Assembly (NCBI GenBank): GCA_023434015.1
Contig: JAEYTM010000273.1
Coordinates: forward strand, 1 to 17,397
Length of the DNA stretch: 17,397 nucleotides
From: Pseudomonadota bacterium
GTDB lineage: Bacteria; Pseudomonadota; Alphaproteobacteria; Caulobacterales; Caulobacteraceae
Direction of reading: 5' to 3'
The notes below the pieces were generated by a model. The model was not told the DNA's origin. It was given only the letters and a program-made list of their open reading frames with translations, and ran no database searches. Both the position numbers and the translations under genes were made by a program. Positions 13,574 to 17,397 of this stretch are shown one piece after another (the stretch's first letter is position 1; every line of letters starts with the position of its first letter).

Positions 13574-14370
13574 CGGCCCTCCCGCAGAGGCCAACCGTGA
13601 TCCAGCGGCCCGGCGCCCGCGCCGAGACCCGGCGCACGCAGCATCGCCTCATGCACATAGTCCCAGGCGACCGCCACGGCGGCGGCCAGGGGCAGGCCCT
13701 GAGCCAGGCCGGTCGCGCAGGCCGAGGCGAGGGTGCAGCCCGTGCCATGCGTGTGCCGGGTGTCGATCCGCTCTCCCTCGAAGACCGTCTCGCCGTCAGG
13801 GGTCATCAGGACATCCACGACGCGCTCGCCGGGGACATGACCGCCCTTCATCAGCACCGCCCGCGCCCCCGCCTCCAGCAGGGCCTCGCCGGCCCGGCGC
13901 AGGTCGTCGGTGGTTTCGGCCGGCCGGCCGGTCAGAGCCTCGGCCTCAGGCGCGTTCGGGGTGAGCAGGGTGGCGCGCGGGATCAGCAGGGCGCGCACCG
14001 CACTGACCGCCTCCGCCGGCAGCAGCGCGGCTCCGCCCTTGGCGACCATCACCGGATCGATCACCGACGGCCGGCGGGCCTCGTCCAGGAGGCCGGCGAC
14101 GGCCTCGACCACGGCGACATCCCCAAGCATGCCGGTCTTGATCGCGTCCGCCCCGATGTCGGCGAGCACCGCCCTCGCCTGGGCCTTGATGACCGTCGTG
14201 GGGACCGGATGGACGCCGGTGACGCCCAGGGTGTTCTGCACCGTCACCGCGGTGATCGCCGTCGCCGCGTAGCCGCCTAGCGCCGTCACCGTCTTGATGT
14301 CGGCCTGGATTCCGGCGCCGCCGCCGGAATCGGAACCCGCTATGATCAGGACTCTGCCGAGGGAGCTCAT
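13570..14370 (-). CDS. thiD: Hydroxymethylpyrimidine/phosphomethylpyrimidine kinase
   Basis: ThiD phosphorylates 4-amino-5-hydroxymethyl-2-methylpyrimidine and then its monophosphate, giving the pyrimidine diphosphate used in thiamine synthesis. The 266-residue protein has the ribokinase-fold signature: an N-terminal IIAGSDSGGGAGIQADIKT (9-27), an internal MKGGH (174-178) and the anion-hole motif HGTGCTLASA (208-217), with Cys212 as the likely conserved catalytic cysteine. The start at 14370 (MSSLGRVLIIAG) fits the family; upstream in-frame sequence is antisense-like and belongs to the folP 3' end. It lies 37 bp after folP, so the two are probably co-transcribed although they serve different cofactors. 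The ribosome binding site is weak (GGCAGG). Confidence 0.96.
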   Translation of the reverse strand: MSSLGRVLIIAGSDSGGGAGIQADIKTVTALGGYAATAITAVTVQNTLGVTGVHPVPTTVIKAQARAVLADIGADAIKTGMLGDVAVVEAVAGLLDEARRPSVIDPVMVAKGGAALLPAEAVSAVRALLIPRATLLTPNAPEAEALTGRPAETTDDLRRAGEALLEAGARAVLMKGGHVPGERVVDVLMTPDGETVFEGERIDTRHTHGTGCTLASACATGLAQGLPLAAAVAVAWDYVHEAMLRAPGLGAGAGPLDHGWPLREGR

Positions 14371-14407
14371 GGCCTGCCGATAGCGCGGGCGGCCGGCTTT
14401 TGCACCG

Positions 14408-15247
14408 TCATTTCGCCGGGCCCGCAGCAGCGATGGCCTGCCACACACGCACGGCCTGGACTGTTTCGCGCACGTCGTGGACCCGGACGGCGGCGACTCC
14501 CGCGGCGACGCCGGCCAGGGCGGCGGCGATCGAGCCGCCCAACCGCTCCGTCGCCGGGCGGCCCTCGTCGAGGATCCCGATGAAGCTCTTGCGACTGACC
14601 CCGAGCAGCACCGGGAAGCCCAGGCCGACGATACGGTCCAGGGCCGCCAGCAGCGGCAGATTGTGGTCGGTCATGTGCTTGCCGAAGCCGATGCCGGGGT
14701 CGAGCCAGATGCGCTCGCGCGCCACACCGGCGGCCATGGCCGCTGCGGCGCGCGTCGCCAGATAGTCGGTCACCTCGGTGACGACGTCGGCGTAATGCGG
14801 CGCCGCCTGCATGCTGCGCGGCTCGCCCCGCATGTGCATCAGCACCACGCCGCACCCCAGCTCCGCGGCGACATCCAGGCTTTCCGGCGCGCCGGAAAGG
14901 GCCGTCACGTCATTCCATATGCCGGCGCCCGCCGCCACCGCCGCTCGGGCCACCGCCGGCTTCATGGTGTCGATGGAGATCGGCAGGGTGGTCTCAGCTC
15001 GCAGCGCCGATATCAGCGGCGCGACCCGCGCAATCTCCTGGTCCTCACTGACCGGCGCCGCGCCGGGGCGGGTGGACTCCCCGCCGACGTCCAGCATGTC
15101 GGCGCCATCCGCGATCAGGCGGCGGGCGTGAGCCAGGGCGGCGACCGGGTCGCTGAACTTACCGCCATCGGAGAAGCTGTCGGGCGTAAGATTGACCACG
15201 CCCATCACACGAACATCTGTGATAGTATGCCGTGCCGCTGCAATCAT
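14408..15247 (-). CDS. folP: Dihydropteroate synthase
   Basis: FolP condenses hydroxymethyl-dihydropterin diphosphate with p-aminobenzoate to form dihydropteroate in folate synthesis, and is the sulfonamide target. The 279-residue protein carries the pterin-binding set: NLTPDSFSDGG (19-29), DVGGESTRPGA (53-63), SIDT (91-94), ND (112-113), DPGIGFGK (183-190), GVSRKSFIG (216-224) and VRVHDV (254-259). The ATG at 15247 is chosen because AGGAGG (15263-15258) lies 10 nt upstream; further upstream in-frame sequence is low-complexity. It heads the minus-strand run folP, thiD, nucleotidyltransferase, phzF-like. Its promoter should lie in the 118 bp before the divergent composite gene, but no clear -35/-10 was seen there. 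Confidence 0.97.
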   Translation of the reverse strand: MIAAARHTITDVRVMGVVNLTPDSFSDGGKFSDPVAALAHARRLIADGADMLDVGGESTRPGAAPVSEDQEIARVAPLISALRAETTLPISIDTMKPAVARAAVAAGAGIWNDVTALSGAPESLDVAAELGCGVVLMHMRGEPRSMQAAPHYADVVTEVTDYLATRAAAAMAAGVARERIWLDPGIGFGKHMTDHNLPLLAALDRIVGLGFPVLLGVSRKSFIGILDEGRPATERLGGSIAAALAGVAAGVAAVRVHDVRETVQAVRVWQAIAAAGPAK

Positions 15248-15365
15248 TGCGCGCGGGCCTCCTGGTAATCGGTCCGCTCCGCAGGCGTTCGGGCGCGGCC
15301 AGTCAGCGTGATTTCCATATCTGGTCCACAAAGTGCGTGATGGGCGTCCGCACGGAGATAGGGCG

Positions 15366-16517
15366 ATGACTCTCAGTCCCTGGCGACTGCTGCGGCGGCG
15401 GCGGCATATCGCGCGCCTTGCCCTGGAGGAAGCGTGGCGGCTGCGCCGGCGGCATGGCGACGCGGCGCTGGTCGCCGCCCACGAAAAGCTCGCTCGTCCC
15501 GACCTCACCCGCTGGGGACGCGATGTCCTGCGCGAAGCCGTACGCCAGCTTCGATCCAGAAAGAACGAAGGCGGGTCGTCCTTCGGTCATGGTCATGCTT
15601 CCGTCCTGTTCACCGGCCCGGTTTCCAACGACCCTGGCGTGGCCGCCCCTCGCCCCGCGCCTTCCGACCTCGCCCGATCGGGAACGGACGCCGGCGGAGC
15701 CGCGGCGCAGCTGGCCGGCCGGTCCACATCCCCTCGCGCCGGTCGCGGCCTCGGACCGCCGGCCCTGGCGATCTCGCCCCCCGGCGAGCCCGGGCGGCTG
15801 TTCATCGTGTCGCAGCGCGCCAAGCGCGTCCACATCCTCAACATCGACGGCGGCGCGGTGGCCCCGACGCCCTTCCTCGCGCTCAGCGAAGACCGTCCCA
15901 CCGACGAGGAATACCGGCTTCTCGGGATCGCCTTCCATCCGGACTACGTCCTCAATGGCTGCTTCTTTGTCTATCTGATCGACGAGGCCGGAACCGTCGA
16001 GGTGCGCGAATATGCTCGCATCGACGCCGATCACGCCGATCCCTTCTCCGCGCGCACGGTCATGTGGTTTCACCACCCCTTCGCCCGGGCCGGCGCGCCA
16101 CGCGACCGCCCCGCCCAGGAAGCCGCGCTCACGGCCTGGGCCGACGGGGACGTCCCGGAGATCGCCGCCACCTCGCTCATCTTCGATGGCCGGGGCCAGC
16201 TCTACGCCATCGGTCCGAACGGAGAGGTGCGCCGCCTGAAGATTCACGAAGTGGTCGGAGGCCCCAGGTTCGAGGCCGGCCTTCCGTCCACCGGGTCGCT
16301 CGGCCATCCGCGCAGTCTCCACGGCGGGGCCGGAGCGACAGGAAAAGGCCGCCCCGGTCACCCGGAGCGGCCTTCGCCGCCCGGACTCTCCCCCGGCGGC
16401 TATGTTGGGATCACGCCGGTTCGGGGCGCGGCGAGATCGGCACCGACACCGCCGGTCCCGACGGGCGCTTGGCTTCGGCGTCCTCGCGCACCGGAGCCAC
16501 ACCCTTCAGCGCATTGA
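15366..16517 (+). CDS. Composite reading frame: small basic helical module joined to a sugar-dehydrogenase-like segment
   Basis: The frame of 383 residues has three unlike parts. Residues 1-65 are a basic helical module (MTLSPWRLLRRRRHIARLAL, then a segment ending RPDLTRWGRDVLREAVRQLR) that looks like a small protein in its own right. Residues 66-129 are low-complexity Gly/Ala/Pro with AGA, AAG and AAC codons at the join. Residues 130-293 resemble a PQQ-type sugar dehydrogenase. The remainder runs over the ftsH terminator and about 107 bp into the antisense of ftsH, so the C-terminus is not a natural gene end. GGAG and AGGG precede the ATG. Either a small gene once ended near 15565 and fused by mutation, or the whole frame is an accident of high GC. 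Expression as one protein is doubtful. Confidence 0.4.
   Translation: MTLSPWRLLRRRRHIARLALEEAWRLRRRHGDAALVAAHEKLARPDLTRWGRDVLREAVRQLRSRKNEGGSSFGHGHASVLFTGPVSNDPGVAAPRPAPSDLARSGTDAGGAAAQLAGRSTSPRAGRGLGPPALAISPPGEPGRLFIVSQRAKRVHILNIDGGAVAPTPFLALSEDRPTDEEYRLLGIAFHPDYVLNGCFFVYLIDEAGTVEVREYARIDADHADPFSARTVMWFHHPFARAGAPRDRPAQEAALTAWADGDVPEIAATSLIFDGRGQLYAIGPNGEVRRLKIHEVVGGPRFEAGLPSTGSLGHPRSLHGGAGATGKGRPGHPERPSPPGLSPGGYVGITPVRGAARSAPTPPVPTGAWLRRPRAPEPHPSAH
15753..16244 (+). pseudogene. Remnant of a PQQ-dependent sugar (sorbosone/glucose-type) dehydrogenase, internally deleted
   Basis: The 164 residues open with PPGEPGRLFIVSQRAKRVHI, then LLGIAFHPDY (15918-15947), NGCFFVYLIDEAGTVEVREY and DADHADPFSAR, which match the N-terminal blades of soluble PQQ sugar dehydrogenases. 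After HHPFA the central blades, including the expected HNGG-type active-site region, are missing. What follows (FDGRGQLYAIGPNGEVRRLK) looks like the C-terminal blade. Intact members are usually about 350-450 residues and exported; here there is no signal peptide, so both ends and the middle are reduced. Codon use is still gene-like and no stop interrupts it, so the loss may be recent, or this may be a shortened family I do not know. Confidence 0.55.
16343..16374 (-). terminator. Strong intrinsic terminator of ftsH
   Basis: In the minus-strand RNA, arm 16374-16362 (AAGGCCGCUCCGG) pairs with arm 16357-16345 (CCGGGGCGGCCUU) over 13 positions with one U-G wobble and a GUGA loop. The UUUU tract (16346-16343) begins in the last two stem bases. 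It starts 36 bp after the ftsH stop. It ends ftsH transcription well before folP, so folP must have its own promoter. Confidence 0.92.
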
Positions 16518-17397
16518 TGATTTCGTCGCCGGTGAGGGTCTCGTACTCGAGAAGCGCCTTGGCCAGGATGTGCAGCTCTTCCAGCTTCTCGGTCAGGATG
16601 CGGCGCGCCTCGGCCTCGCCGCCCTTCACCAGCTTCTTGACCTCCTGGTCGATCAGCTTGGCGGTCTCTTCCGAGACGTTCTGGTTGCGCGCGACCGAAT
16701 GGCCCAGGAACACCTCCTCCTGGTTCTCGCCGTATTCGACGGCGCCCAGGACGTCGGAGAAGCCCCATTTGGTGACCATGGCGCGGGCCAGCTTGGTCGC
16801 CTGACCAATGTCCGACGAGGCGCCGGAAGTGACCTTGTCCTTGCCGAAGATCAGCTCCTCGGCGACGCGGCCGCCGAACAGGATCGCCAGGCGTGAGGTC
16901 ATCTGTTCGTAGGACATCGAGAACTTGTCGCGTTCCGGCAGCTGCATGACCATGCCTAGCGCCCGGCCGCGCGGAATGATCGTCGCCTTGTGCACCGGGT
17001 CGGTGGCCGGGACGTTCAGCGCCACCAGGGCGTGGCCGCCTTCGTGGTAGGCCGTGAGCTTCTTCTCGTCCTCGGTCATGACCATGGAGCGACGCTCGGC
17101 GCCCATCATCACCTTGTCCTTGGCGTCCTCGAACTCGCTCTGCGTGACGAGACGCTTCGAGCGGCGTGCCGCCAGCAGTGCCGCCTCGTTTACGAGATTG
17201 GCGAGATCGGCACCGGAGAAGCCTGGCGTGCCACGCGCAAGGACCTTCGCATCAACGTCCGGCGCAAGCGGCACCTTCTTCATGTGCACGCGCAGGATCT
17301 TCTCGCGCCCGTTCACGTCCGGGTTCGGCACCACGACCTGGCGGTCGAAGCGGCCTGGACGCAGGAGCGCGGGATCGAGCACATCAGGACGGTTGGT
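16411..17397 (-). CDS. ftsH: ATP-dependent zinc metalloprotease FtsH (C-terminal part)
   Basis: FtsH is a membrane-anchored AAA+ protease that degrades unassembled membrane proteins and regulatory proteins. The frame is open to the window end (TNRPD precedes VLDPALLRPGRFDRQ), so the N-terminal membrane helices and the Walker motifs lie outside. The visible 328 residues hold the arginine-finger region of the second region of homology (RPGRFDR, 13-19) and the AAA lid. The zinc protease motif HEGGH (118-122) follows, with the third ligand probably Asp196 (GASSDIGQAT). A Gly/leucine-rich C-terminal helical part then gives way to a short Pro-rich tail (RPSGPAVSVPISPRPEPA). Family identity is certain. 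The stop at 16411 is followed by an intrinsic terminator. Confidence 0.98.
   Translation of the reverse strand, partial: TNRPDVLDPALLRPGRFDRQVVVPNPDVNGREKILRVHMKKVPLAPDVDAKVLARGTPGFSGADLANLVNEAALLAARRSKRLVTQSEFEDAKDKVMMGAERRSMVMTEDEKKLTAYHEGGHALVALNVPATDPVHKATIIPRGRALGMVMQLPERDKFSMSYEQMTSRLAILFGGRVAEELIFGKDKVTSGASSDIGQATKLARAMVTKWGFSDVLGAVEYGENQEEVFLGHSVARNQNVSEETAKLIDQEVKKLVKGGEAEARRILTEKLEELHILAKALLEYETLTGDEIINALKGVAPVREDAEAKRPSGPAVSVPISPRPEPA

Noticed and set aside
13597..14280. Plus-strand frame opposite thiD
   Set aside because: Antisense shadow; Arg/Gly/His-rich with no domain, opposite a clear thiD.
15303..16502. Minus-strand open frame of about 400 codons between folP and ftsH
   Set aside because: No recognisable motif; it runs through the ftsH terminator and both flanking genes' ends, and the plus strand holds the dehydrogenase-like motifs.
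15434..16804. Another long plus-strand frame running into ftsH antisense
   Set aside because: Arg/Pro-rich translation without motifs, ending antisense to the FtsH protease domain.
1..17397. CRISPR array, tRNA or rRNA genes, insertion sequences, attachment sites
   Set aside because: No regular repeat-spacer series, cloverleaf-like segment, transposase motif or flanking duplications were seen; the gaps between genes are all under about 230 bp, apart from the composite region before ftsH.

Overview
The window is very GC-rich with strong G/C preference at third codon positions. Its gene content points to an alphaproteobacterium, most likely Caulobacterales (Caulobacter/Phenylobacterium type). 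The clues are an ImuB-DnaE2 mutagenesis cassette, the adjacent serC and serA genes with a structured leader, and an upstream region of a hybrid kinase carrying CtrA-like, SciP-like and GANTC motifs. The genus is inferred, not proven.

Left part, plus strand (1-5605): the 3' part of imuB overlaps dnaE2 by 4 bp (damage-inducible error-prone synthesis). It is followed by a cytoplasmic Asp-box beta-propeller protein that overlaps, again by 4 bp, a small MoaD/ThiS-like protein ending in Gly-Gly. The propeller/MoaD pair is a tightly coupled unit of unknown function.

Centre-left, minus strand (5628-9405), in transcription order: a small helical protein, a five-helix membrane protein, serC and serA. 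SerA and SerC carry out the first two steps of phosphorylated serine synthesis. Three of the gaps here hold hairpins that contain or cover the ribosome binding site: a 14-bp stem ending at the membrane-protein start codon, a multi-stem serC leader with two mutually exclusive pairings, and a tandem hairpin before serA.

Centre (9406-12154): a 229-bp intergenic region between divergent genes has cell-cycle-type sites. Then come a membrane-bound hybrid histidine kinase and a small secreted protein closed by a very good intrinsic terminator.

Right part, minus strand (12159-15247): folP, thiD, a nucleotidyltransferase-like protein and a PhzF-like protein form a probable operon. Between folP and ftsH lies a plus-strand composite reading frame. 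It joins a small basic helical module to what looks like an internally deleted PQQ-type sugar dehydrogenase and runs on into the antisense of ftsH. The window ends inside ftsH (minus strand), whose 3' end has a strong intrinsic terminator.

No tRNA, rRNA, CRISPR array or insertion sequence was seen. The most rewarding things to follow up are the three ribosome-binding-site hairpins, the kinase control region, the propeller/MoaD pair and the sugar-dehydrogenase remnant. None of these amounts to a proven new system from sequence alone.
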